Shown piece by piece: positions 16,747 through 24,127 of a stretch of DNA of 33,040 nucleotides. The number at the start of each line of letters is the position of its first letter. Position 1 is the first letter of the stretch. The position numbers and the translations under genes are program-made. Where the stretch lies: positions 1 to 33,040 of the forward strand of contig JBILFK010000002.1 of assembly GCA_044351685.1 (NCBI GenBank), read 5' to 3'. The notes under the pieces were generated by a model, which was given only the letters and a program-made list of their open reading frames with translations, made no database searches and had not been told where the DNA came from. The DNA is from JALHRI01 sp044351685 (GTDB lineage: Bacteria; Pseudomonadota; Alphaproteobacteria; Rickettsiales; UBA3002).

Positions 16747-17223
16747 TTAGCCGACAATTTTTTCCATCGTCACTTCATAGGGCGCAAAGCCAATGGCGCG
16801 GTAAAGCGCAAGTGCAGCAGGATTATTCGCCAGCCCCACAATGCGAATGCGCGTGGCGCCCGATGCCTCGAGCCGTTTCAACATCTCGTGCACCAGCAGG
16901 CTGCCAATGCCTTTGCGCCTATGGTCGGGCAGAATATATAAATCAAAAATCAGGCTGTAATGTTGCCATTCGGGCAGAAAAAACGGGCTGGCATCCAGTG
17001 CATGTGCGCCGCCCACATGGCCAATAATCTGGCCGTGCTGCTCGGCCACCAAAATAATTCCCTGCCGCGCATGGATCATTTCCCATGCCACGCCGCGTAT
17101 CGCTTCGCCGCGCTGGCGGCTGGGGTGAAAGCTGGCTTCTTCTTCCTGCGAGGCTACCTGATTGGCAATCACCGTTTCCTTATCGGCATCGGTGGCAGTG
17201 CGAATGATGAGATTGTTTTGCAT
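16747..17223 (-). CDS. GNAT family N-acetyltransferase
   Basis: A 158-aa GNAT with a well-preserved acetyl-CoA-binding loop, HRRKGIGSLLV (101-111), after the strand LIFDLYILP, and a C-terminal NPAALALYRAIGF typical of the fold. The substrate cannot be told. No clear Shine-Dalgarno sequence precedes the ATG. Its stop codon abuts the rfbB stop in convergent orientation. It lies downstream of the EAL gene but is separated from it by a probable terminator. Confidence 0.9.
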   Translation of the reverse strand: MQNNLIIRTATDADKETVIANQVASQEEEASFHPSRQRGEAIRGVAWEMIHARQGIILVAEQHGQIIGHVGGAHALDASPFFLPEWQHYSLIFDLYILPDHRRKGIGSLLVHEMLKRLEASGATRIRIVGLANNPAALALYRAIGFAPYEVTMEKIVG

Positions 17224-17275
17224 AAGCGTGATTATGCAGCAGTGATGGCGATAAGAAAGCGTTTTTTCTTCATCC

Positions 17276-17320
17276 TATAAAAAGCACACCGAAGCCAAAG
17301 GCTGAGGGACTTTTTAAAGA
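17276..17320 (-). terminator. Probable terminator of the EAL gene
   Basis: On the minus strand AAAAAG and CTTTTT bracket an inner AGCC-TTT-GGCT hairpin, ending in a T tract, directly after the EAL gene stop codon. The stem is imperfect but the layout is that of an intrinsic terminator. Confidence 0.55.
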
Positions 17321-17325
17321 GAGCA

Positions 17326-18585
17326 TTACGCATATTCCCCTTCGTTCAGCCATTTGCGGAAATTATAAGGCTGGCCGAAATAATAGCCCTGCAGATAATC
17401 GACCCCAAGCTCGATAAGCATTTTGGCGGTTTCGCCATTTTCCACAAATTCCGCGACGGATTTTAAACCAAAGCCATTGGTGAAATCGAGCAGGGTTTTC
17501 ACGAAGAAGCGGTTATCGGCATTATCGGTGAGGTCGCGCACGAACGCGCCATCAATTTTGACCATATCAATGGAAAGCGATTTAAGCTGACGGAACGAGG
17601 TATAGCCCGAGCCAAAATCATCCAGTGCAATCTGGCAGCCTTTGGCCTGCAACTCGGCGCAGAAATAGGCGGTGTGTTTGAGGTCGCGGTGAATCGCGGT
17701 TTCGGTCAGTTCGATAATCAGGCGTGCGCCAATTTCAGGCGTTTCATCGAGATAATTACTGATACGCGTGAGCCAGGAAGCATCGTGCGAGGTGAGGTTG
17801 GAAACATTGAGCGCCAGCACAATATTTTTATCGTGGCGCAGTTCTTTCACTACCATATCCAGCGTCAGCTCATCGATCAGCGCAATCATGCCCATGCGCT
17901 CCGCCACCGGAATCAGCGCACCAGCCGAAGTGATTTTACCATCTTCGTTATGCAGGCGCAGCAAGGCTTCGTAATGCGCCACGGCACCGGTTTTGCTATC
18001 GATGACAGGCTGGTAGGCAAGCCGCAGGCGCTTTTTCAGCACCGCTTGCGAAAGATAATTGGCAATGCCCATTTCTTCGCGGCTGAATTCGCTTGAATCT
18101 TTCAAGAAGGTGGGGCGATCACTTTCTTCCATCAGCCCCATCAGCGCGTTCGCAATCAGTTCGCGGGCGCCCACACTTTCACTATCGGCAATGGCATCGC
18201 TGGTGGAGGCAATAAAATGCAGCGCGCCATAAGGCGAAGCATGGCTGAAATGGCGAATACGCTCGACCAACATTTCCGAAAGCAGCGCCGCCTGATTCGA
18301 GCTGGCATCTTCAAAAACCACCCCAAATTGATCACGCTGCACGCGGCTAACATGCGTGCCTTCGGGGAAATGTGCGGCAATCAGCGCGCGCAATTCTACC
18401 ATCACCTGTTCGGCCACATTGATGCCATAACCGCTGATGATCATCATCAGATTATCAATTGAAACCAGCATCAAACCGACCGCGCTGCCCGAGCCACGTT
18501 TTTTGGCAAGGACATCCTCAAGCAATCGGACAAAGTTGGCCGGGTACCCGCAGGCACCAATCAGTTCAGGCGTAGGCTGTGACAT
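17326..18585 (-). CDS. EAL domain protein with degenerate GGDEF domain (cyclic-di-GMP signalling)
   Basis: EAL domains hydrolyse cyclic di-GMP. The 419-aa protein starts with a GGDEF-like fold (about 30-165) whose signature is degraded to QRDQF (83-87), so it should not make c-di-GMP. The EAL domain (about 180-415) keeps the usual metal and catalytic residues: Glu206 in YEALLR, Asn260, Glu292/Glu295 in IELTE, the pair Asp322-Asp323 in LDDFGSGY, Lys343 in VKIDG, Glu379 in AEFVEN, and QGYYFGQP. It is therefore likely an active phosphodiesterase whose N-terminal domain is regulatory. No membrane segment is seen, so it is cytoplasmic. A probable terminator follows. Confidence 0.9.
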   Translation of the reverse strand: MSQPTPELIGACGYPANFVRLLEDVLAKKRGSGSAVGLMLVSIDNLMMIISGYGINVAEQVMVELRALIAAHFPEGTHVSRVQRDQFGVVFEDASSNQAALLSEMLVERIRHFSHASPYGALHFIASTSDAIADSESVGARELIANALMGLMEESDRPTFLKDSSEFSREEMGIANYLSQAVLKKRLRLAYQPVIDSKTGAVAHYEALLRLHNEDGKITSAGALIPVAERMGMIALIDELTLDMVVKELRHDKNIVLALNVSNLTSHDASWLTRISNYLDETPEIGARLIIELTETAIHRDLKHTAYFCAELQAKGCQIALDDFGSGYTSFRQLKSLSIDMVKIDGAFVRDLTDNADNRFFVKTLLDFTNGFGLKSVAEFVENGETAKMLIELGVDYLQGYYFGQPYNFRKWLNEGEYA

Positions 18586-18683
18586 ACGTTCAGTCTGCCA
18601 CTAACCGCAAGGCGGGGCAAGCCCGATTACGCGCGGGCGCGGTATTCCCGCATGATTCCGCCCGGGTGTGGCGGCGGCCAACA

Positions 18684-19532
18684 CTACAGATAAGCCTCTG
18701 AAATAATGCTACAAAAAATCAAGAGCCCCAGCCATCCGTTGCTGGCAAACACGCGCCCGGCATCGCTGTTACCGCCACGATAGATGCGGGTAAGCTGGTG
18801 CGAAAGCTGCACCGCCACCAGCGCCAACCCCACAAAATAAAGGGCATGGTAACTAAGCGTAATGCCCAGCCACAGCAGCAGTGCAAGCATATGCGCATAA
18901 CACATGGCCACAAACGGCAACACAAAACTACCAAGGCGCAGGGCGGTCGATTTCACACCAATGCGCGCATCATCTTCAGTGTCCTGCAGGGCGTAAATGG
19001 TGTCGTAGCCCAGTGTCCAGAAAATCGCGGCGAGGTATAACCACAGCGCCTCGGGTGCGATATGCCCTGAAGCCTCCAGCCAGCCAAACAGTGCGCTCAT
19101 GTTAAACGTGATGCCTAAAAAAAGCTGCGGCCACCAGGTAAAGCGCTTCATGAAAGGGTAAAGCGCCACCAGCGGCAACGTCAGCAGTGCCAGCCATAAC
19201 GCATCGTACGGTAACGCCAGCAGCAATAGCAGTGCCAACAGCAGCAATAGCGCCAACAACAGCCACGCACTACGGCGCGATATGGTACCTGCTGCCAGCG
19301 GGCGGGTGGCGGTGCGCGCCACCTGCGCATCAAAGCGTGCATCGGCCAGATCATTCATAATGCACCCTGCCGAACGCATCAGCAGCGCCCCCAGCCATAG
19401 CATCGCCAGTAGTGGCCACTGCGTATGCACCGGTGCGGCCGATGCCATAGCCACCGCCCACGCCGCTGGCCAGAAGGTAAGCCAGATACCGATGGGTTTA
19501 TGCAGGCGCATAAGCTGGATGAAGGGATGCAT
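18684..19532 (-). CDS. ubiA: 4-hydroxybenzoate polyprenyltransferase UbiA
   Basis: UbiA attaches the polyprenyl tail to 4-hydroxybenzoate in ubiquinone synthesis, in the inner membrane. The 282-aa sequence has eight to nine hydrophobic segments and both magnesium-binding motifs: NDLADARFD (60-68) and DTIYALQDTEDD (177-188) followed by GVKSTALR. A leucine-rich run (about 91-107) is part of a membrane helix. The start at 19532 (MHPFIQLMRLHKPIG) is homologous to family N-termini but has no Shine-Dalgarno sequence; instead a 7-nt periodic tract ends directly at the ATG. ubiC or other ubi genes are not adjacent. Confidence 0.95.
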   Translation of the reverse strand: MHPFIQLMRLHKPIGIWLTFWPAAWAVAMASAAPVHTQWPLLAMLWLGALLMRSAGCIMNDLADARFDAQVARTATRPLAAGTISRRSAWLLLALLLLLALLLLLALPYDALWLALLTLPLVALYPFMKRFTWWPQLFLGITFNMSALFGWLEASGHIAPEALWLYLAAIFWTLGYDTIYALQDTEDDARIGVKSTALRLGSFVLPFVAMCYAHMLALLLWLGITLSYHALYFVGLALVAVQLSHQLTRIYRGGNSDAGRVFASNGWLGLLIFCSIISEAYL

Positions 19533-19562
19533 GCAGGTTTCGGGTTTCGGGTTGCAGGTTGA
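19533..19562 (-). repeat. Heptad tract before the ubiA start codon
   Basis: Read on the minus strand, four successive 7-nt units of the form ACCYGMA (two exact ACCCGAA copies flanked by ACCTGCA-like units) run directly into the ubiA ATG, ending ACCTGC-ATG. Similar tracts precede hisG and the UPF0262 gene. Confidence 0.7.
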
Positions 19563-19603
19563 TATGCTACATAGCGCTGAACCTTCATTGCTGGAACTTA
19601 AAA

Positions 19604-20368
19604 ATGCCCTTCCCGATGCGTATCATTCCCTGTCTCGACATAGCCGGTGGCCGTGTGGTGAAGGGCGTGCAGTTTGTAGAACTTGTCGATGCCGGTGACC
19701 CAGTAGCGCAAGCACAGCTTTACGATGCGCAGGGTGCCGATGAATTATGCTTCCTCGATATTACCGCCACGCACGAAGGCCGCGACACGCTGCTCGGTAT
19801 GGTCGATAAGGTGGCAAGCGTCTGTTTTATGCCGCTTACGGTGGGTGGCGGCGTGCGCACACTCGAAGATATTCGCGCCTTGCTGCTGGTGGGGGCCGAT
19901 AAGGTTTCCATCAATTCTGCGGCCGTAAAACGCCCGGAATTTGTGGCCGAGGCGGCTGAAAAATTTGGCAATCAATGTATCGTGGTGGCCGTCGATGCCA
20001 AGCAAACAGGCGTAGGCAAATGGGAAATTTTCACCCATGGCGGTCGCAACGCCACGGGCATCGATGCGGTGGCGTGGGCTGAGCGTATGGCGCAGTCGGG
20101 CGCGGGCGAATTGCTGGTGACCTCGATGGATCGCGACGGCACCAAAGCAGGCTACGATACTGCACTCATGCAGGCAATCCGCACCAAGGTGAATATCCCC
20201 ACGATTGCATCGGGCGGCATTGGCACGCTCGCGCATTTTGTCGAAGGTGCAAGATCGGGCGCAACCGGGCTGCTGGCTGCCAGCGTATTCCATTTTGGCC
20301 AGTTCACCATTGCACAAGTGAAAAACACTTTGGCCGAGGCCGGAATTGCAGTAAGGAAAACCGCATGA
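19604..20368 (+). CDS. hisF: Imidazole glycerol phosphate synthase, cyclase subunit HisF
   Basis: HisF uses ammonia from HisH to convert PRFAR into imidazole glycerol phosphate and AICAR. The 254-aa (beta/alpha)8 barrel has catalytic Asp12 (CLDIAGGRVVKGV) and Asp131 (VAVDAKQ), phosphate-binding GGGVR, and TSMDRDGTKAGYD. The ATG at 19604 has GGAA about 8 nt upstream; the ATG at 19616 (MRIIPCLD) is an alternative closer to the usual family start. It overlaps hisE by 4 bp. The separation from hisH-hisA is unusual for alphaproteobacteria. Confidence 0.96.
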   Translation: MPFPMRIIPCLDIAGGRVVKGVQFVELVDAGDPVAQAQLYDAQGADELCFLDITATHEGRDTLLGMVDKVASVCFMPLTVGGGVRTLEDIRALLLVGADKVSINSAAVKRPEFVAEAAEKFGNQCIVVAVDAKQTGVGKWEIFTHGGRNATGIDAVAWAERMAQSGAGELLVTSMDRDGTKAGYDTALMQAIRTKVNIPTIASGGIGTLAHFVEGARSGATGLLAASVFHFGQFTIAQVKNTLAEAGIAVRKTA

Positions 20369-20682
20369 ATGATAGCTTAAATACCTTATACGCGATGATT
20401 CGCGAACGCCAAGGCGGCGATGCCAACACATCGTATGTAGCAAAATCGTTTGCTAAAGGCCCCGAGCATATGGCCAAAAAATTTGGCGAAGAAGCGGTGG
20501 AAACCGTGATTGCTGCGATTCAAAACAACCGCGAACAGATTATTTATGAATCTGCCGATACGTTGTTTCACCTGCTAATGCTGCTTGCTGCCCACGGCAT
20601 CACGCCCGATGAGGTAGCTGCCGAATTACAGCGCCGCGAAGGCACTTCCGGCATCGCCGAGAAGGAAAGCAGGCAAAATTAG
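20365..20682 (+). CDS. hisE: Phosphoribosyl-ATP pyrophosphatase HisE
   Basis: HisE hydrolyses PR-ATP to PR-AMP, the second step of histidine biosynthesis. The 105-aa all-alpha MazG-like protein has the magnesium-binding glutamates in KKFGEEAVETVIAA (Glu42, Glu43, Glu46) and the second motif YESADTLFHLLMLL (Glu62, Asp65). It overlaps hisF in an ATGA arrangement. It is a stand-alone HisE, not fused to HisI, and hisI is not in the window. Dispersed repeat copy C begins at the base after its stop codon. Confidence 0.96.
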   Translation: MNDSLNTLYAMIRERQGGDANTSYVAKSFAKGPEHMAKKFGEEAVETVIAAIQNNREQIIYESADTLFHLLMLLAAHGITPDEVAAELQRREGTSGIAEKESRQN

Positions 20683-20769
20683 TGATTCGAGCGCCAGTAG
20701 GCGCGAGTCAGCCATGAGCTAGCGAAGCTACGCGCCAATGCGATTTTAGGAAAAATCGCAGGGCGCAAC
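20683..20769 (-). repeat. Dispersed three-hairpin element, copy C
   Basis: In minus orientation, hairpin 1 has outer GCGCC/GGCGC (20762-20766 with 20732-20736) and inner GCGATTTT-TCCT-AAAATCGC (20740-20759). Hairpin 2 is TAGC-TTC-GCTA (20720-20730). The linker GCTCATGGCTGACTCG follows. Hairpin 3 is GCGCC-TACT-GGCGC (20691-20704), then CTCGAATCAC. It fills the gap between hisE and the HIT gene and is the only copy oriented opposite to the gene that precedes it. Confidence 0.9.
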
Positions 20770-20784
20770 ATAAAAGGAGAACCC

Positions 20785-21144
20785 ATGACCTACACCTACG
20801 ATTCCAACAATATCTTCGCAAAAATTCTACGCGGCGAAATTCCCTGCAACAAAGTGTTTGAGAATGAGTATGCACTCGCGTTCCACGATATTGCGCCCGT
20901 TGCGCCCGTGCATGTGCTGGTGCTGCCCAAAGGCGCGTATATGCATGTGGAAGATTTTATCGGCAATGCACCTGCGGATTTGATCGCCGGATATTTCGCC
21001 GCCATTCGCACCGTGGTGGAGCAGCTTGGCGTGGCCGAGAATTTTCGGCTAATCACCAATAATGGCGAAGGTGCCGGGCAAACCGTATTCCATTTTCACA
21101 GCCATATTATTGCAGGCAAACCGCTTGGCGCGTTGATTCCATAA
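20785..21144 (+). CDS. HIT family protein (HINT-like nucleotide hydrolase)
   Basis: A 119-aa histidine triad protein. The motif QTVFHFHSHIIAG contains the triad His103-x-His105-x-His107, the nucleophile region of purine nucleoside phosphoramidate hydrolases; IFAKILRGEIP near 10-20 is typical of the bacterial HinT branch. AAGGAG (20774-20779) lies 5 nt before the ATG. It often sits after hisE in alphaproteobacteria, as here, though copy C of the repeat lies between them. A second repeat copy starts at its stop codon. Confidence 0.94.
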   Translation: MTYTYDSNNIFAKILRGEIPCNKVFENEYALAFHDIAPVAPVHVLVLPKGAYMHVEDFIGNAPADLIAGYFAAIRTVVEQLGVAENFRLITNNGEGAGQTVFHFHSHIIAGKPLGALIP

Positions 21145-21230
21145 TGCACTCTGCGAAGTTTCCTAGCTTCGCAATGGTGCGTGCCTTCGGCAGCTCATGG
21201 CTGACTCGGCCTGCTGGCCTCGTACAATAA
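21145..21230 (+). repeat. Dispersed three-hairpin element, copy D1
   Basis: Hairpin 1 has outer GCACT (21146-21150) / GGTGC (21176-21180) and inner GCGAAGTT-TCCT-AGCTTCGC (21153-21172), with one G-T wobble in each stem. Hairpin 2 is TGCC-TTC-GGCA (21182-21192). The linker GCTCATGGCTGACTCG follows. Hairpin 3 is GGCC-TGCT-GGCC (21208-21219), then CTCGTACAATAA. It begins at the base after the HIT stop codon, in the same orientation. Confidence 0.9.
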
Positions 21231-21240
21231 TTTCCGGTGA

Positions 21241-21327
21241 TATGAGCGACAGGAGTCGCGAATCTGCCAAGAGCCCGCGAAGCGGCGTGAAGGCGAGCAC
21301 AGTATGTGCTCGGCCGTAGCAAAATAA
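21241..21327 (-). repeat. Dispersed three-hairpin element, copy D2
   Basis: In minus orientation, hairpin 1 is GAGCAC/GTGCTC with loop ATACT (21295-21311). Hairpin 2 is CCGC-TTC-GCGG (21275-21285). The linker is diverged (GCTCTTGGCAGATTCG). Hairpin 3 is GCGAC-TCCT-GTCGC (21246-21259). It starts at the maf stop codon in the orientation of maf and faces copy D1. Confidence 0.85.
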
Positions 21328-21328
21328 T

Positions 21329-21883
21329 TTATGAAGCAAGCAATCTGCTTGCCTCGTGCAGCGGCAATCCCATCACACCCGAATGCGAACCGGCGAGGTA
21401 TGCAATGAATGTCGCCGCGCGCCCTTGAATCGCATAGCCGCCGGCTTTGCCTTCCCACTCGCCGCTGGCGATATAGGCGTCGATATCGTGCGCGCTCAGC
21501 CGCGCAAACCGCACGATGCTGGTGCTGGTTTTTTGTTTCATGCCTGTGGGTGTGGCCACGCATACGGAAGTGAATACTTTGTGCCTGCGGCCTGAAAGCA
21601 GCTTCAAACATTCGCGTGCGGTGGCGGCGTCTTCGGCTTTTGGCAAAATGCGCGTGCCCATGGCCACTACCGTATCGGCAGCAAGCACGGTGCGCGTGGG
21701 GTGAAGTGCAGCGATGGTTGCACATTTTTCGCGCGCGACACGCGCAGCATAGGCCAGCGGTGCTTCACCTTTTTTTGGTGTTTCATCAATATCGGCGGGA
21801 AGTATTTCAATATCCGTGATGCCAATAAGCGCCAGTAATTCGCGGCGGCGCGGCGATGCAGAGGCGAGGATGAGAGGGTGCAC
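21329..21883 (-). CDS. maf: Maf family nucleoside triphosphate pyrophosphatase (YhdE-like)
   Basis: Maf proteins hydrolyse non-canonical or selected nucleoside triphosphates to monophosphates. The 184-aa sequence has the N-terminal ILASASPRRRELL, ADTVVAMGTRILPKAEDAATA, LSGRRHKVFTSV and the C-terminal GGYAIQGRAA. SPRRxEL and the T in HKVFTSV are as in the dTTP/UTP-cleaving YhdE branch rather than YceF. The start is GTG at 21883, with GGAGAG about 5 nt upstream. The end of repeat copy E abuts that ribosome binding site. It follows infA, as in many alphaproteobacteria. Confidence 0.94.
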   Translation of the reverse strand: MHPLILASASPRRRELLALIGITDIEILPADIDETPKKGEAPLAYAARVAREKCATIAALHPTRTVLAADTVVAMGTRILPKAEDAATARECLKLLSGRRHKVFTSVCVATPTGMKQKTSTSIVRFARLSAHDIDAYIASGEWEGKAGGYAIQGRAATFIAYLAGSHSGVMGLPLHEASRLLAS

Positions 21884-21894
21884 AGTAAGCTCTC

Positions 21895-21983
21895 CGTTAT
21901 TCGAGGTTCAGCAGAACCAAGTCAGCCATGAGCCCGCGAAGCGGCGCGAAGGTCAGCACAGTATGTGCTTGGCCGGAGCAAAC
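21895..21983 (-). repeat. Dispersed three-hairpin element, copy E
   Basis: In minus orientation, hairpin 1 is AGCAC/GTGCT with loop ATACT (21955-21969). Hairpin 2 is CCGC-TTC-GCGG (21934-21944). The linker is GCTCATGGCTGACTTG. Hairpin 3 is GGTTC-TGCT-GAACC (21905-21918), then CTCGAATAAC. It lies between infA and maf in their orientation, starting 5 bp after the infA stop and ending at the maf Shine-Dalgarno sequence. Confidence 0.9.
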
Positions 21984-21988
21984 AACAA

Positions 21989-22207
21989 CTATTTCTCGCG
22001 GAACTTGATGCGGCCCTTGGAGAGATCGTACGGGGTCATCTCGACGGTGACTTTATCGCCTGCCAGCACACGAATGCGGTTTTTGCGCATCGAGCCCGAG
22101 GCGTGCGCCAGCACTTCATGGCCGTTTTCAAGCGTCACTTTGAACATGGTGTTCGGTAACACCTCGTTCACGACACCTTTAAATTCCAATAATTCTTCTT
22201 TTGCCAT
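21989..22207 (-). CDS. infA: Translation initiation factor IF-1
   Basis: IF-1 binds the A site of the 30S subunit during initiation. The 72-aa S1-like OB-fold protein begins MAKEELLEFKGVVNEVLPN and carries HEVLAHASGSMRKNRIRVLAGDxV, close to universal IF-1 sequence and length. The start at 22207 has AAGGT upstream; a longer in-frame reading has no support. It lies in the conserved alphaproteobacterial order with UPF0262 upstream and maf downstream. Confidence 0.98.
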   Translation of the reverse strand: MAKEELLEFKGVVNEVLPNTMFKVTLENGHEVLAHASGSMRKNRIRVLAGDKVTVEMTPYDLSKGRIKFREK

Positions 22208-22308
22208 ATCTACCTTTGTGCAAAGTTCCTCGCGGGGCTCGGTGTACTTTTCACAACCTAATTTGCCAGATTCCGGCTTGAAGCGGTTCTGCGCCTGAAT
22301 CTGAAGTT

Positions 22309-22776
22309 TTATTTTACATGTAGCACGCAAATAAGCGTGAACAGCCTGCGGGCGGTGTTAAAATCCATCGTCACCTCACTGTCAAGCAGCGAGTTCAGAA
22401 GCTCGGACCCTTCATTATGCACACTACGGCGTGCCATATCCAGCGTTTGGATGCGGTCGGGGGTGGCGGTTTTGATGGCTTCGAAATAGCCTTCGCACAT
22501 CAGGAAATAATCTTTGATAATCCGGCGAAACGGGCTGAGGGGCAGCGTGACATCGTGATAGGTCTCGGCCGAATCGGCCGCATGCAGGCGCAATAAAAGC
22601 CGGTTCTCTTTGACACTCAAAAACACATGGTAGGGGCTGGCAATGGGGGCTGTTTTCAGCGCAAAATCATTTTCCTCGACCAAATCGGCCATCGCCACGC
22701 GCCGTTCATGCTCCACTTCCGGGGTGCGGCGGATAATGCTGGCATCATCAAGCGTTATGGCGGCGATATGCGGCAT
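22309..22776 (-). CDS. UPF0262 family protein
   Basis: A 155-aa protein matching UPF0262, a family of unknown function largely limited to alphaproteobacteria and usually next to hisD. It begins MPHIAAITLDDASIIRRTPEVEHER and continues with EERxVAxxDL-like and FLMCEGYFEAIKTATPDRIQTLDMARRSVHNEG segments (given here only in part). The start at 22776 is the beginning of the conserved region; there is no clear Shine-Dalgarno sequence, and a CTGAAAC-type tract precedes it. It follows hisD by 61 bp on the same strand. In related genomes a low-molecular-weight phosphatase gene often follows; here infA is next. Confidence 0.88.
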   Translation of the reverse strand: MPHIAAITLDDASIIRRTPEVEHERRVAMADLVEENDFALKTAPIASPYHVFLSVKENRLLLRLHAADSAETYHDVTLPLSPFRRIIKDYFLMCEGYFEAIKTATPDRIQTLDMARRSVHNEGSELLNSLLDSEVTMDFNTARRLFTLICVLHVK

Positions 22777-22785
22777 ACGGGGTAA

Positions 22786-22812
22786 GGTGTCAGGTTTCAG
22801 GGGTTCCTGTTT
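22786..22812 (-). repeat. Heptad tract before the UPF0262 start codon
   Basis: On the minus strand this stretch contains CAGGAACCCCTGAAACCTG followed by ACACC, a less regular version of the CTGAAAC-type 7-nt repeat. It ends about 10 nt before the ATG at 22776. Confidence 0.55.
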
Positions 22813-22837
22813 AGCACCGGAAAGCGAAAAGCTGAAT

Positions 22838-24127
22838 CTATTTTCGCCGCAGCCGTAACGATAGCGCGTGCGCGGGCAGGCCTTCGCTATCGGCAAGCAG
22901 CGCTGCAGGTTCCAGCAATGCATGTGCAGCCGCTTCGCTGCAACCAATCAGGCTGGTGCGGTTTAAAAAATCGAATACGCTGAGGCCCGATGAAAACCGT
23001 GCCGCGCGCGAGGTGGGCAACACATGGCTGGGCCCGGCAATATAATCGCCCATGGCTTCAGGGGTGTGGCGACCTAGAAAAATCGCCCCCGCGCCGCGCA
23101 CATGCTGCGCAACATTGGCGGCATCGTCGATGGCTAATTCCAGATGTTCGGGCGCGATGGTCTGAATAATTGGCAAGGCTTCCACCCAATGTTTCACCAG
23201 AATGATCGCGCCGTGTTTTTCCCAGGCACTGCGCGTAACATTCGCACGGGGAATAAACCCTAAGATCGCCTCAATTTCACGCTGCACTGCCTGCGCAAAC
23301 ACTTCGCTATTGGTAATTAAAATGGCTTGCGCGGCTTCATCATGTTCGGCCTGCGAAAGCAGATCAGCGGCGATCCATTGCGGTTCGCATTTGCCGTCCG
23401 CTACCACGCAAATTTCCGAAGGCCCGGCGATGGTATCAATGCCCACTTGCCCAAACACCTGCCGCTTCGCTTCGGCCACATACGCATTCCCCGGCCCAAC
23501 AATTTTATCGACCGGTGCAATGCTTGGCGTGCCGTAAGCCAGTGCCGCCACGGCCTGCGCGCCGCCCGTGCGGTAAATTTCGGTGATACCGGCAATGCGT
23601 GCGGCAGCCAGCACCGCAGGGTTAATCTCGCCGCGCGGGGTGGGCACCACCATGGCAATGCGGGCAACGCCCGCCACCTGTGCGGGAATCGCGTTCATCA
23701 GCACGCTGGAAGGGTAGCTGGCCTTGCCACCGGGAACATACAACCCAACCGAGTCCAGCGGCGTATATTGCCAGCCCAATGTCACGCCGAGCGCATCCTG
23801 ATAGCTGTGATTGCTGGGGCGCTGCGCTTCGTGGTAACTGCGAATGCGAGCTGCGGCCAATTCCAGTGCTTCGTAAAGCGCGGTGGGGATAGCGGCTTCA
23901 GCGGCATCGATTTCAGCATCGCTGAAACGTAAGCCCCGCTTTGTGCTATCATAGCCATCAAATTGTTGGTTCAGCGCATGCAGCGCGCTATCGCCCTGCG
24001 TTTGCACCCGCGCAATAATCTCGCGCACACTGGCGGAAACATCGTGCGCGCCTGCATTGCGTGCGGCAAGCAACTGTTCAAGCTGGCTCTGAAAATCTGC
24101 CGCATCGGCATGTAACATCTTAGCCAT
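22838..24127 (-). CDS. hisD: Histidinol dehydrogenase HisD
   Basis: HisD oxidises histidinol to histidine in two NAD-dependent steps. The 429-aa protein has the zinc and catalytic residues: Gln259 and His262 in LLSQAEHDE, Glu327-His328 in APEHLEL, and Asp361 in MGDYIAGPSHVLPT. VPGGKASYPSSVLMNAIPA (131-149) and GPGNAYVAEAKR (211-222) are typical. The ATG at 24127 has GAGG 9 nt upstream and overlaps the end of hisG by 8 bp; Met4 and an upstream ATG are alternatives. Confidence 0.97.
   Translation of the reverse strand: MAKMLHADAADFQSQLEQLLAARNAGAHDVSASVREIIARVQTQGDSALHALNQQFDGYDSTKRGLRFSDAEIDAAEAAIPTALYEALELAAARIRSYHEAQRPSNHSYQDALGVTLGWQYTPLDSVGLYVPGGKASYPSSVLMNAIPAQVAGVARIAMVVPTPRGEINPAVLAAARIAGITEIYRTGGAQAVAALAYGTPSIAPVDKIVGPGNAYVAEAKRQVFGQVGIDTIAGPSEICVVADGKCEPQWIAADLLSQAEHDEAAQAILITNSEVFAQAVQREIEAILGFIPRANVTRSAWEKHGAIILVKHWVEALPIIQTIAPEHLELAIDDAANVAQHVRGAGAIFLGRHTPEAMGDYIAGPSHVLPTSRAARFSSGLSVFDFLNRTSLIGCSEAAAHALLEPAALLADSEGLPAHALSLRLRRK

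Noticed and set aside
18586..18683. Further copy of the dispersed element between the EAL gene and ubiA
   Set aside because: The gap is GC-rich with short inverted repeats (for example GGGCAAGCCC), but it lacks the CATGGCTGACTCG linker and the TNCT hairpin.
20683..21983. CRISPR array
   Set aside because: Copies are far apart, of both orientations, and contain several hairpins; there are no regular spacers or cas genes.
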